From Arachidicoccus soli (lineage in GTDB: Bacteria; Bacteroidota; Bacteroidia; Chitinophagales; Chitinophagaceae), in the NCBI RefSeq assembly GCF_003600625.1, contig NZ_CP032489.1, positions 4,030,001 to 4,094,000 of the forward strand: 64,000 nt of DNA, given 5' to 3'. This document shows, in pieces, positions 25,679-35,473 of the stretch (within the stretch, counting starts at the first letter, position 1; each line of letters starts with the position of its first letter). Below the pieces are notes generated by a model, which worked only from the letters and a program-made list of their open reading frames with translations, was not told the origin of the DNA and ran no database searches. The translations under genes and the position numbers were made by a program.

Positions 25679-27559
25679 ATGAGAAAGAGTATTATTCTCT
25701 TAGTGGGTTCCTTATTCCTTGGACTCAATTTCCTGGTAGCACAAGATTTGTATATGCCTCGTAATATTGTAAAGGCTTTTAAAAACGGCACCCGCTCTTT
25801 AGATGGGAACCCCGGCAAAAATTATTGGCAAAATAAAGGCGTTTATGATATTAATGTAATGGTTAATCCGGAAACCAAAGCAGTTACAGGTGAAGAAACA
25901 ATTGCCTATACGAATAATAGCCCGGATACTTTAAAGATGATTGCGATAAGGTTTGTCAACAACTTACACAAACCGGAAGCGCCAAGATCAGGATATGCGA
26001 GTGCTGACTTTTTAGATTCCGGATTAACGATTACTTCTTTTTGGATAAATGACCTGCAATATAATATAGATGCAAAAAATTGGGGAACAGTTGTCGCCAT
26101 TAGGTTAAAAACGCCATTATTGCCGCACTCCTCGACGACATTGAAAATCAATTGGAACTATCCTTTATCTAAGCAAAGTGGAAGAGAAGGACAAATCGAT
26201 TCTACCACTTTTTATTGCGCTTATTCTTATCCACGGGTTTCGGTGTATGATGATTACAATGGATGGGACATGCTGCCACATAGCGACAGGCAAGAGTTTT
26301 ATAACGACTTTAATGATTACAAACTTAATGTAAAAGTACCAAAGGATTATGTGGTATGGGCTACCGGAAATCTTTTGAATGCCGATGAAGTGTTGCAACC
26401 GGCAATAGCAAAGCGCTTGAAGGACTCTTATCTATCGGACAGTGTGATACATATTGCGACACATAATGATATGCAACAGAAAAAAGTAACAAGACAGTAT
26501 AGTTGGAATATATGGAAATTTGAAGCAAATGATATTACAGATGTTTGTTTTGGTACCAGTAACCATTATGTTTGGGATGGCGCGAGCACAATTGTTGATC
26601 GCAAGACAGGAAGACGTACCAGTATGCAAGCGGCATATAATGAGACATCAGAAGATTTTCACCATTCTGTGGCATTTGGTCAAAATGCTTTGAAATATTT
26701 CTCCACGCAATATCCCGGAGTGCCATTTCCATTCCCCAAGATGACGGCATTTCAAGGTTTTGCCGATATGGAGTATCCTATGATGGTCAATGACTCACAT
26801 GTGGATAATATGCCTTTCGCACAGATGTTGCAAGACCATGAAATGGCGCATTCTTATTTTCCTTTTTATATGGGTATCAATGAAACACGCTATGCCTATA
26901 TGGACGAAGGATGGGCAACCACCTTTGAGTATTTGATTGGTCAAGAAGAATATGGCAAAGCACATGCCGATGCAGAATACAAGGCATTCAGGGTAAAAAG
27001 TTGGATTGGTGACCCGTCAACAGAAGAAGACCAACCCATTATTACGATGTCCACACAAGTAAGCGGTGCCGGGTATGGCAACAACTCTTATGTAAAGGCA
27101 TCACTAAGTTATTTGGCCTTGAAAGATATGTTGGGCGATGCTTTATTTAAGAAAGCTTTACATCATTATATGGATGTGTGGCATAGCAAACATCCGATTC
27201 CTTGGGATTATTTTAATGCAATGAGCGCCGGAGCAGGCGAAAACCTGAACTGGTTTTTTCAAAACTGGTTTTTTACCAATAATTATATTGACCTAAAGAT
27301 TAATGGTGTGAAAAAGCAAAAGGACGATTATGTAGTGGAGATAAGAAATGTCGGAGGATTTGCCATTCCCTTTGATATAGTAATGACTTATGCTGATGGC
27401 CAAACGGCAAGAATACATGAGACTCCGGCAATTTGGAAAGGCAATGAGCAAGTGCAACGGATAAAAATTCCTTCCCGACAAGCCATTCAATCTATTCAGT
27501 TAGATGGCGGTATATTTATGGACTATACGCCAACAGATAATGTGTGGAAGGCTGAGTAA
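25679..27559 (+). CDS. M1 family metallopeptidase, secreted
   Basis: A 626-residue zinc aminopeptidase-like protein with a signal peptide (residues 1-21, ending LVAQ). The zinc site HEMAH spans residues 387-391, with the third ligand Glu410 in DEGW, exactly the HExxH-x18-E spacing of gluzincins. The GxMEN exopeptidase motif appears as GFADMEYPMM near 360-369, so the usual Asn is replaced by Tyr. A beta-sandwich N-terminal domain and a C-terminal FQNWFFTNNYIDLKI region fit secreted Bacteroidota M1 enzymes. It likely trims peptides in the periplasm or on the surface. It stands alone and ends in a clear terminator. Confidence 0.93.
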   Translation: MRKSIILLVGSLFLGLNFLVAQDLYMPRNIVKAFKNGTRSLDGNPGKNYWQNKGVYDINVMVNPETKAVTGEETIAYTNNSPDTLKMIAIRFVNNLHKPEAPRSGYASADFLDSGLTITSFWINDLQYNIDAKNWGTVVAIRLKTPLLPHSSTTLKINWNYPLSKQSGREGQIDSTTFYCAYSYPRVSVYDDYNGWDMLPHSDRQEFYNDFNDYKLNVKVPKDYVVWATGNLLNADEVLQPAIAKRLKDSYLSDSVIHIATHNDMQQKKVTRQYSWNIWKFEANDITDVCFGTSNHYVWDGASTIVDRKTGRRTSMQAAYNETSEDFHHSVAFGQNALKYFSTQYPGVPFPFPKMTAFQGFADMEYPMMVNDSHVDNMPFAQMLQDHEMAHSYFPFYMGINETRYAYMDEGWATTFEYLIGQEEYGKAHADAEYKAFRVKSWIGDPSTEEDQPIITMSTQVSGAGYGNNSYVKASLSYLALKDMLGDALFKKALHHYMDVWHSKHPIPWDYFNAMSAGAGENLNWFFQNWFFTNNYIDLKINGVKKQKDDYVVEIRNVGGFAIPFDIVMTYADGQTARIHETPAIWKGNEQVQRIKIPSRQAIQSIQLDGGIFMDYTPTDNVWKAE

Positions 27560-27586
27560 TTTTATATACACAAATTAGGAACTTGG

Positions 27587-27621
27587 AGAGACTGCTATTT
27601 AATTATGGCAGTCTCTTTTTT
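27587..27621 (+). terminator. Terminator of the M1 peptidase gene
   Basis: AGAGACTGC pairs with GCAGTCTCT around a 12-base loop, followed by a T run. Confidence 0.85.
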
Positions 27622-28114
27622 ATAAGGATAAACCGCCATAAATGTCAAATTCTCAATTAATTAATTTCAACTAAGGCTTCCAGATAAATTGTATTTTGCT
27701 GAATTAGTATAAGAAATCGAGTCATTTCGACATTTCTCTTTTTTTATAAAAAATAATAATATCTTAATAAAGTATCTAAGCAATTGATCAATAATACTAA
27801 GCGTTGCGTCATATGAATAAAATATAACATTATTATTAATACAAATATTAACTTAAAAAATGTTAAAAAAAGAAAGTGAGTTTTGTTAATTATATGAAAA
27901 GTTGCGCTAGCTTTAACATTGATTTTTGATTAGCATCGTTACTATTTAACCTTTATACAGCAAATAAGGTTCAAACAAAATTGTTTTATTAGTAAGGATA
28001 AAACATGAATGGATGAACATAGAAGTAGAAGCAATTTTGTTTAAACTTCGTGGCATTTTATAAATTGTTAAATGGCAGCTAATTCATTATTAATTTACTA
28101 ATTAAAGAAAGTAC
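27622..28114 (+). promoter_or_regulatory. Long AT-rich leader of the first SusC operon
   Basis: About 490 bases without a credible gene. A weak promoter candidate is TTTTG at 27881-27885 with TAGCTTTA at 27908-27915. An 11-base inverted repeat (AAACAAAATTG at 27973-27983 and its complement at 28032-28042) brackets a 48-base stretch and could form an RNA structure in the leader. I see nothing else that is decisive. Confidence 0.35.
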
Positions 28115-31100
28115 ATGAGACAAAAACTATTACTACTACTCTGTTTCGGAATGTTTCTTTTTGCGGGAAAGGCTTTTTCGCAAGATATTTCTGTTTCTGG
28201 GACAGTAAAGAATGCCAAAGGGGAAGCAATTGCAGCGGCATCGATTCTGGTTAAAGGAACTAAACAAGGTGCAATTACTAATAGCCAAGGGGAATTTAGC
28301 TTAAAAGTTAAAAATGGCGATTATTTAGTTATTTCGGCAATTAGTTATGAAACCCAGACTGTAAAGGTTAATTCTTCAGAAATGGATGTAATATTAAAAG
28401 AACAGGATGCGGCACTTACAGAAGTTGTAGTGACTGCTTTGGGGCGTTCTTTGAATAAAGCAAAAATTGGGTATTCCACTATTGCTTTTACTGCAGATCA
28501 AATAAGTAAAAATGCTCCAGTAGGGTTATTAGATAACTTGGCAGGAAAAGTACCAGGTGCTCAAATTTCGAATATTGGTGGACCTGGATCTTCAACTAAA
28601 GTTATTCTTAGGGGGTATGGGGCTATTGCTGGTGGGTCTAATGCGCCATTATTGGTTATAGATGGTGTGCCGCTAGCAAATAACTCTCCCGCCGGAAGTG
28701 ATAATACGGATTTTGGTAATGGAATAAATGATATTAACCCTGATGATGTTGAAAGCGAGAATTTTTTATTAGGAACTGCAGCAACTGCAATCTATGGCTC
28801 ACTTGCCAAAAATGGAGCAATTATTATTACAACAAAACAAGGTAAGGCCGGCAATTTGAAAATAGCCTATAATGGCGGCATTAATTTTAGCAAGGTTGGT
28901 AAGTTGCCCAAAATGCAAGATCAGTTTGGGAATGGATGGGGGTTTGAATTTATACCAGGGGAAAATGGTAGTTGGGGACCAAAGTTAGATGGTGTCGTTC
29001 GTCCTTGGGGTTCAGTCGTAGATAATTCTCAATTAATAAAACCCTTTTCTTTTATTAACAATAATATTAGAGACTTCTATACTACAGGAGTTGAAGGGAA
29101 TAATAATGTATCACTTTCTGGAGGGAATGAACATAATAGGTTTTACTTTTCTTATGGAAATGTTTCAAGTAATGGAGTAATTCCAACTCAATCAGACCTG
29201 TTGCAAAGAAATACTTTTTCTATTAAAACCAATACGAATTATGGGAAGTTTTCCTTCAATTCATTTTTTAATTACATAAATAGAAAACAAAACGCTCCAA
29301 ACACAGGACAAGCCTCTGCAAACGGAGGTGGCGTATTTGAGTCTTTGCTACAAATACCTGTTGATTTACCCATTAAAGACTTCCAATTATATAAGAACAA
29401 GTTCTTTAATGTAGATAATTATTTTACTCCATATGCGGAAAATCCATATTATGGATTAAATGAAAATGGTGATCAACAGAGATCTGATCGTCTATTAGGA
29501 AATTTAGAAGCAAAGTATGAATTTACGCCTTCTTTTTCTGCTCTATATAGACTTGGTGGAGACTTTGAAAACACGAGAACACAAAGTTGGAATCAACCTA
29601 ATGCTCCAGCTTCAGGAAGTTGGAATGGGCCAAATCCTACAAATACCGAAGGTGCCACAAGAAAAGTTGACCCAGGATCTTATGAAAAGTACAACCAGTT
29701 TTATGGAACAATAAATATGGATTTTATTGTGGAGTATAAACATGATTTAAGTAACACCCTTAATTTAGATATAATAGGTGGAGGAAATTATTATCAGAAT
29801 AGTTATGAAGCAACAGATGCGCTTGTTACAAATTTGGTAATTCCGGGCTTTTTTAACCTTTCGAATTCAAATCAGCCACCTACTGCGACTGGTTCGACTA
29901 CAAGATCTAGAAGTGTAGGGTTATATAGCCAAGCAACACTTGCATTTAAGAATCAGCTGTATTTAACGGGAAATGTTAGAAATGACTGGTTCTCGACTCT
30001 TCCGATAGAGAAGAACTCTGTATTTTACCCCGGAGCAAACCTTTCTTGGGTTGCTTCAAATACTTTTGACTTATCAAATAGTTCAATTTCTTATTTAAAA
30101 CTTAGAGCGGCATATGGGGTTACAGGATCTGCCCCTTCAGCTTATCAAACTTATAATGTATTAAATGCAACAAACATTGGGCTTGGTTTTGGTAGCCTAA
30201 CTTCTCCATTTAATGGGGTAAGTTCTTTTTTGGTAAGTAATAATATTCCTAATTCTCAACTGAAACCAATTATTACAAAGGAACTTGAAGGTGGATTTGA
30301 AATAAAAGCGTTGCATGATAGAATTGGTCTTGACGCAACCTTTTATCACAGAATTACACAAAATCAAATTTTTCAGGTTCCGGTTGCGCCTTCTACAGGC
30401 TACACCACATTGGTTCAAAACCTTGGACACGTAAGAAATCAAGGCATAGAAATTGCATTTAATGCAACTCCTATAAAGTCTAATAACTTTGAATGGAATA
30501 TTAATTATTCGTTTGCTAAGAATTGGAATAAAGTATTGGATTTAACTGGTGGGTCTCCTAACCCAATCCTAAATACTGCATATGATGCAGAACTAAGGGC
30601 GGTTGTTGGGAAGTCAGTTGCGGAAATATATGCACCAACCCCACAATTATCACCTTCTGGTCAGATTGTTGTAAGCCCAACAACAGGTTTTCCGTTGGTA
30701 AATACTACACCAAATACAGCTGACAATAACATAACCAAAAGAGACTATGGATCTGCTTTATATAAATACACTATGGGTTTTTATAATAGTTGGCGGTATA
30801 AAGATGTATCATTCGATTTTGCATTAGATTATAGATTTGGTGGGGTTATGTATAGTGGTACTTCTGATTTGTTAAATTTTGTGGGAAATGCATACAATAC
30901 TACTTATAATGAGCGTAAACCATTTATTGTACCAAATTCGGTAGTTGCTAATACGGATGGAAGTGGAAAGACGACCTATTCTGAAAATACCATTGCTATT
31001 CCTTCCGAAGATATGTATGATTATTATTATCCTACTAAAAACCCAGCTCTGGCTTATGACTCTAGAATAATTTCAAAATCGTTTTTAAAACTTAGAAGTG

Positions 31101-31327
31101 TAAACCTTTCTTATTCATTGCCTAGTACTTGGGCAAATGGGATTAGGGTGAATAAAATTCTTGTAGGAATATATGCTAAAAATCTATTGTTATGGACTCC
31201 TGCTTCAAATGCTTTTGTTGATCCCGAAGCTACAAACTATGGAACCGACTTAAATGGAGAATTAGGAGAATTTAGAACGGCACCTCTTGAAAAGGAGTTT
31301 GGGTTCGTTTTAAAGGTATTATTTTAA
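28115..31327 (+). CDS. SusC/RagA-family TonB-dependent outer-membrane transporter
   Basis: A 1070-residue outer-membrane protein. A signal peptide (residues 1-22, ending AFSQ) is followed by a carboxypeptidase-like domain (VSGTVKNAKGEAIAAASILVKGT) and the TonB-box region with EVVVTALGR. The plug comes next (LAGKVPGAQI, VILRGYGAI, PLLVIDGVPL), then a C-terminal beta barrel. The usual plug motif 'SVEVLKGAAATALYGSRAANG' is here SENFLLGTAATAIYGSLAKNGA, so the conserved Lys-Gly and Arg are changed. It takes up an unknown substrate with the downstream SusD lipoprotein. No degrading enzyme lies in the operon. Confidence 0.95.
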   Translation: MRQKLLLLLCFGMFLFAGKAFSQDISVSGTVKNAKGEAIAAASILVKGTKQGAITNSQGEFSLKVKNGDYLVISAISYETQTVKVNSSEMDVILKEQDAALTEVVVTALGRSLNKAKIGYSTIAFTADQISKNAPVGLLDNLAGKVPGAQISNIGGPGSSTKVILRGYGAIAGGSNAPLLVIDGVPLANNSPAGSDNTDFGNGINDINPDDVESENFLLGTAATAIYGSLAKNGAIIITTKQGKAGNLKIAYNGGINFSKVGKLPKMQDQFGNGWGFEFIPGENGSWGPKLDGVVRPWGSVVDNSQLIKPFSFINNNIRDFYTTGVEGNNNVSLSGGNEHNRFYFSYGNVSSNGVIPTQSDLLQRNTFSIKTNTNYGKFSFNSFFNYINRKQNAPNTGQASANGGGVFESLLQIPVDLPIKDFQLYKNKFFNVDNYFTPYAENPYYGLNENGDQQRSDRLLGNLEAKYEFTPSFSALYRLGGDFENTRTQSWNQPNAPASGSWNGPNPTNTEGATRKVDPGSYEKYNQFYGTINMDFIVEYKHDLSNTLNLDIIGGGNYYQNSYEATDALVTNLVIPGFFNLSNSNQPPTATGSTTRSRSVGLYSQATLAFKNQLYLTGNVRNDWFSTLPIEKNSVFYPGANLSWVASNTFDLSNSSISYLKLRAAYGVTGSAPSAYQTYNVLNATNIGLGFGSLTSPFNGVSSFLVSNNIPNSQLKPIITKELEGGFEIKALHDRIGLDATFYHRITQNQIFQVPVAPSTGYTTLVQNLGHVRNQGIEIAFNATPIKSNNFEWNINYSFAKNWNKVLDLTGGSPNPILNTAYDAELRAVVGKSVAEIYAPTPQLSPSGQIVVSPTTGFPLVNTTPNTADNNITKRDYGSALYKYTMGFYNSWRYKDVSFDFALDYRFGGVMYSGTSDLLNFVGNAYNTTYNERKPFIVPNSVVANTDGSGKTTYSENTIAIPSEDMYDYYYPTKNPALAYDSRIISKSFLKLRSVNLSYSLPSTWANGIRVNKILVGIYAKNLLLWTPASNAFVDPEATNYGTDLNGELGEFRTAPLEKEFGFVLKVLF

Positions 31328-31346
31328 ACAACTAAAATTAGTCATA

Positions 31347-32825
31347 ATGAAATTATATAATAAAAATATCATTGTTTCTGCACTTGTATTTATGTCTTTC
31401 TCAATTTTGTGTAGTTGCCAGAAACAGCTTGATATAAATCATAGCCCCAATAATCCGGCCTTAGATTTAGGCTCTCCCCAAATAGTATTCCCGGGAGCGG
31501 TTTTAGCAACTGCAGCAAAGACTGGCGGGGATCTTGCAATTTTAGGAGGCTTATGGTCTGAATATTATACTCAATCGGCTGTAGCAAGTCAATATAGATC
31601 TTTGGTTCAATATAATATTCAGAGCCCAAATTTTAATTCATCTTATACAGTATTAATGTCAAGCGGGTTAAAAAATTATCAATATGTAATTGATAAAGCC
31701 AAGACTTCTGAAGATTGGAATTATTATTTAATGGCCACGGTGATGAAAGCTTATACAACGGAAGTACTTGTAGATTTATATGATCAAATACCGTATTCAG
31801 AATCATTATTGGGACAATCAAATCTTCATCCTAAATTTGATGATGGGCATACTATATATTTAAATTTATTAGCGAGTTTAGACACAGCTCTTGCAAAAAA
31901 CTTGAACGCCCCTACAAGTACAAATCCCGGAAGTAGTGATTTAATCTTTGGTGGAAAAATGTCTAATTGGATTGCTTTTGCCAATACACTAAAGTTGAAG
32001 ATGTATTTAAGGATGGTGAATAAATATCCTTCGGATGCTGAAAATGGGATAAAAGCCCTGTATGCTACATCTCCTAGTTTTTTAACCGTAGATGCAGCAC
32101 TAACTGGTTTTGCAGATCAGGATTCAAAGAGAAATCCAATGTATGAACAAAATATTAAACAGCTTAATACTCCCGATAATTTACGTGCCTGTAAAAGTTT
32201 TGTAAGTTGGTTGCAACAAAATTCAGATCCAAGGATTACTCCTTTTTTTGGTAAACCAAATATTACCACCGTAAATGCGGGAGATGATAACAGTGCTACT
32301 GCAGGAGCTAGTACTGCTGCGACATTCGTTGAGCACTATAATGATCCCGTAGAATTTATTTCAGCCGCAGAATCTTATTTCTTGCAAGCGGAAGCCAATC
32401 TTAGATATAGTGTGGGAGCAACTGATGTTGTTTCGTATAATAAAGGAGTAACTCAAGCGTTTTCTGAACTAGGGCTAGATGCCACTTCTTTTATTGCCCT
32501 TGGAGGTGCATATATGTACCCTATCACTGGCTCAATGGCAGATAAATTGCAAGCTATCATCACTCAAAAATGGGCTGAATGTGCTTATGGTTGTCATGGT
32601 ATAGAAGCATATTTTGAAAAGAACAGAACAGGTTACCCTAAAACAAGTTTGGTATATTCAGACAATATAGCATACATACCTGGGCAGATTGTAGTTTCAA
32701 AATCTTCTGTTTTGGCAGCGGGTCAATTGCCAAAGAGGTTGGTGTTCCCCTATGTTGAAATTCAATCAAACCCAAATGCTCCTGCATTGGTGCCAATAAC
32801 AACACCTGTTTGGTGGGGAAATTAA
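31347..32825 (+). CDS. SusD/RagB-family lipoprotein
   Basis: A 492-residue surface lipoprotein, exported with a hydrophobic leader ending ILCSC (lipidation at Cys22 or Cys24). The mature start QKQLDINHSPNNPALDLGSPQIVFPGAV and later EFISAAESYFLQAEANLR and QKWAECAYGCHGIEAYFEKNRTGYP fit the SusD-like (PF12771) group, a TPR-like fold that caps the SusC barrel and captures ligand. It begins 19 bases after susC. Substrate unknown; peptides or glycans are both possible. Confidence 0.93.
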   Translation: MKLYNKNIIVSALVFMSFSILCSCQKQLDINHSPNNPALDLGSPQIVFPGAVLATAAKTGGDLAILGGLWSEYYTQSAVASQYRSLVQYNIQSPNFNSSYTVLMSSGLKNYQYVIDKAKTSEDWNYYLMATVMKAYTTEVLVDLYDQIPYSESLLGQSNLHPKFDDGHTIYLNLLASLDTALAKNLNAPTSTNPGSSDLIFGGKMSNWIAFANTLKLKMYLRMVNKYPSDAENGIKALYATSPSFLTVDAALTGFADQDSKRNPMYEQNIKQLNTPDNLRACKSFVSWLQQNSDPRITPFFGKPNITTVNAGDDNSATAGASTAATFVEHYNDPVEFISAAESYFLQAEANLRYSVGATDVVSYNKGVTQAFSELGLDATSFIALGGAYMYPITGSMADKLQAIITQKWAECAYGCHGIEAYFEKNRTGYPKTSLVYSDNIAYIPGQIVVSKSSVLAAGQLPKRLVFPYVEIQSNPNAPALVPITTPVWWGN

Positions 32826-32848
32826 ATAATAATCTAAATAATTTAAAT

Positions 32849-33499
32849 ATGAGAAATTTTAAGAAAATATCCTTTATATTTTTAATAGCAATCGGGCTCT
32901 TTTCTTCCTGCACAAAAAGTATAATAAATACTGCAGACCAAGTTGGGATATCAAAAGTCACTTATTATGCGACTATTACATTGAAGGGGAATCAATATGA
33001 GTCAATAGTTAAGGGCAATCCATATAGCGATGAAGGAGCAACTGCAACTGCAGGCGGTAACTCATTAAATGTTATTGTTTCCGGAACAGTAAATACAAAT
33101 GCGGTAGGTCTTTATACAATTTCTTACTCAGCAAAAAACAAGGATGGCTTTTCTGCCACTTCTAATAGGGTTGTAGCGGTTTTACCTAGTGCAGAACAAT
33201 CGGGTATAGACATTTCAGGTTCTTACTATTATGTATCTACAGGTGCAAATAATTCTACTATTACGAAATTAGCCCCAGGGTTTTATTCTACATCAAATTG
33301 TTGGAGTAGTGCTACTACAATTGGGTGCTTATTTATTTGTATTGATGGAACTAATATTATAATGCCGAATCAATCTACTCCCTTTGGCCAACTATTTGGA
33401 ACGGGAACCCTTTCTGGTACAGGTGCTTTGACTTATATTGTAAGCATTCCTAGTCAAGGAATAAATAATAGCTCACGAAAATGGCACAAAGCGAACTAA
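32849..33499 (+). CDS. Surface lipoprotein with Ig-like and BT_2262-type domains
   Basis: A 216-residue lipoprotein whose ATG at 32849 gives a proper leader ending LFSSC (Cys21). Residues about 40-118 form an Ig-like or DUF5011-like repeat (NPYSDEGATATAGGNS, TNAVGLYTISYSAKNKDGFSATSNRVV). The C-terminal part (GSYYYVSTGANNSTITKLAPGFYSTSNCW) resembles the BT_2262-like domain often found downstream of SusCD. It begins 23 bases after susD and is probably an accessory ligand-binding surface protein. The domain name is from memory and moderate. Confidence 0.75.
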   Translation: MRNFKKISFIFLIAIGLFSSCTKSIINTADQVGISKVTYYATITLKGNQYESIVKGNPYSDEGATATAGGNSLNVIVSGTVNTNAVGLYTISYSAKNKDGFSATSNRVVAVLPSAEQSGIDISGSYYYVSTGANNSTITKLAPGFYSTSNCWSSATTIGCLFICIDGTNIIMPNQSTPFGQLFGTGTLSGTGALTYIVSIPSQGINNSSRKWHKAN

Positions 33500-33542
33500 A
33501 TACTTGGATTTTGACAATTTAATATCTGTAAAATAATATAAT

Positions 33543-34043
33543 ATGAAACTAAATACCATTAAGAAAATACTCTTTTTAATAATAGGGGGCTTTATTTTTC
33601 TTTCTTCATGTCAGAAATCTGTTGCACCTGGGGATACAAGCGCTGTAAAGGTTGCTAATGATTGGTGGTGTAGGTTATTAGATAACAATGGGAATGAATT
33701 GGCGCCTTATGCCCCTTTTGAAACCTATAATACTTCGGCTAATAAAGATTCTATATGGGTCGATGATGAAGGGAATTTATATAACTTTAAAGCTAAAGCA
33801 AAATTCTCAACGGACGGAACTTTTGAAACGGCTGGATCTAGCGATGCATATTACCACGGCACGTCAAGTGCACCGGCTACTGTAATAATTACTAATGGCA
33901 AAGTCATGGTTAATGCTGCGAAATCTAAGACCGGGATTACAGTAGATAGTATATATATGAAGGTTATATTTTCCGATGACCCTAGTACAACATATATTAT
34001 TGAAGGAAAAGCAAAAACAGGTTTTGATGCTGATAATTATTAA
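33543..34043 (+). CDS. Lipid-binding-family lipoprotein (Lipid_bd type)
   Basis: A 166-residue lipoprotein with a leader ending LSSC (Cys23). The mature domain (VANDWWCRLLDNNGNELAPYAPFETYNTSANKDSIWVDDEGNLYNFKAKA and on) matches in order the small beta-barrel 'Lipid_bd' proteins that recur behind SusCD/BT_2262-type operons. That places it as the fourth gene of the operon, 43 bases after its neighbour. Biochemical role is unproven. Confidence 0.72.
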   Translation: MKLNTIKKILFLIIGGFIFLSSCQKSVAPGDTSAVKVANDWWCRLLDNNGNELAPYAPFETYNTSANKDSIWVDDEGNLYNFKAKAKFSTDGTFETAGSSDAYYHGTSSAPATVIITNGKVMVNAAKSKTGITVDSIYMKVIFSDDPSTTYIIEGKAKTGFDADNY

Positions 34044-34159
34044 GTAATTCTCACAAGTAAATAGGGGGAGGGAATATAAGTATTAAACTTAACCCCAATT
34101 TATAAAAATGATAATTAATTATCTAACCAAAAGCTAAAATGTGACCGATTAATAAATAT

Positions 34160-34206
34160 ACACAAAAGACAACTTTTTCAATATGTAAGGGGGTTGTCTT
34201 TTGTGT
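34160..34206 (+). terminator. Terminator-like hairpin of the SusCD operon
   Basis: ACACAAAAGACAAC pairs perfectly (14 bp) with GTTGTCTTTTGTGT around a 19-base loop, 117 bases past the last operon gene. Confidence 0.65.
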
Positions 34207-34780
34207 TATTAATTGCTAAAACCTTAAAATCTAGAAGAAACAACAAGAAATAAAGAAAACAATTGACAGTTAATTATATTAAATTTGTTCAAAAATCCCT
34301 TTCAGATGCATCTCAGGTTTAATCCATGATTGAGTTTAATAATATTAATTTAAAGTAACCCCTTCAAAGTGCTCGGGCAGCATATTGGCTTAATATCAAT
34401 GTGTAAATACAAAACTGATTACACAAACAAGTAATGCATTTATTGCACTAAATTTGGGGTTGGTTTTTTCCTCTTAATATTTATTATAAACCCGATACCA
34501 GCCAATAAAAATATAATCAAAAAATTTCGCCTGAATTGTTTTAGTAAAATTACTTGAATTTCCCCACCATTTTGTGTACTGGGCACAGAGTGCCTGCCGT
34601 TAGTAGATTCCTAGTTATAAGAGAGGTTGATAAAAGTATTCTACAAACATGTCAAAATCCATAGTAAATTTTCAATTAATTTTTCAAAAGGGACCGTATT
34701 GTATTGCGGTCTCTTTAATTTTCTGTTTGATGAAGTTTATTAATTGATAAATTACTAACTTGCCATTTTAAAAGTAATTT
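34207..34780. other. Gene-free gap with an orphan terminator
   Basis: I see no credible protein gene. A TAnnTTTG match (TAAATTTG at 34280-34287) lies near its start. A hairpin AAAGGGACCG ... CGGTCTCTTT with a T-rich tail lies at 34687-34720, with no gene upstream of it in that direction. A short transcript of roughly 420 bases between them is possible. A small GGCAC-AGA-GTGCC stem lies near 34584-34597. Otherwise it is the leader of ftsE. Confidence 0.35.
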
Positions 34781-35473
34781 ATGTCTAAATCAGTAATATC
34801 AATATCCAACGCGAATATTTATCAAGGCAGTAACCTAATTCTCCAAGATGTTAATTTTAAAATTGATAAGGGGGAGTTTGTTTATTTAGTTGGGAAAACC
34901 GGGTCCGGAAAGACGAGCCTGCTAAAGACATTGTATGGCGAACTGTCTTTAAGAGAAGGCCAAGCTAATGTCGCAGACTTTGAAATAAAAGGAATGACAT
35001 GGAAAGACGTACCATTTCTAAGACGCAATATAGGTATAGTATTTCAGGATTTCCATTTATTAAGTGACAGGAATGTATATGAGAATTTGCGTTTTGTACT
35101 TAGGGCTACCGGTTGGAAAGAAAAACATTTGATTGATGAAAAAATTAATGATGCTCTTGAAAAAGTTGGCCTAAAAAACAAAGGGTTTAAAATGCCTCAT
35201 GAGATGAGTGGCGGAGAGCAGCAACGTGTGGATATTGCGCGTGCATTGCTTAATTCGCCCAAACTTATCTTAGCAGATGAACCTACAGGCAATCTTGACC
35301 CAGAGACAAGTAATGGTATAATGCAACTGCTTTTGAGCATCAGTAAAGATATGGGCACTACAGTATTGATGGCCACGCACGATTATGTAGTTATCAATCG
35401 CTACCCATCCAGGATTTTAAAAACTGAAAATGGTAAGGTATTAGATAGTGATGTTGTTTTGGCAAATGGATAA
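34781..35473 (+). CDS. ftsE: FtsE-like ABC transporter ATPase
   Basis: A 230-residue ABC ATPase. Walker A GKTGSGKT spans residues 38-45, the Q-loop is IVFQDFHLL near 87, the signature is MSGGEQQRVDIARAL near 142, Walker B is LILADEPTGNLDP near 163 and the H-loop is MATHDY. The pattern with a short, soluble protein and NLDPET fits FtsE, which with the FtsX membrane partner controls cell-wall hydrolysis at division. No ftsX is adjacent, so a LolD-type role cannot be excluded. Confidence 0.85.
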   Translation: MSKSVISISNANIYQGSNLILQDVNFKIDKGEFVYLVGKTGSGKTSLLKTLYGELSLREGQANVADFEIKGMTWKDVPFLRRNIGIVFQDFHLLSDRNVYENLRFVLRATGWKEKHLIDEKINDALEKVGLKNKGFKMPHEMSGGEQQRVDIARALLNSPKLILADEPTGNLDPETSNGIMQLLLSISKDMGTTVLMATHDYVVINRYPSRILKTENGKVLDSDVVLANG

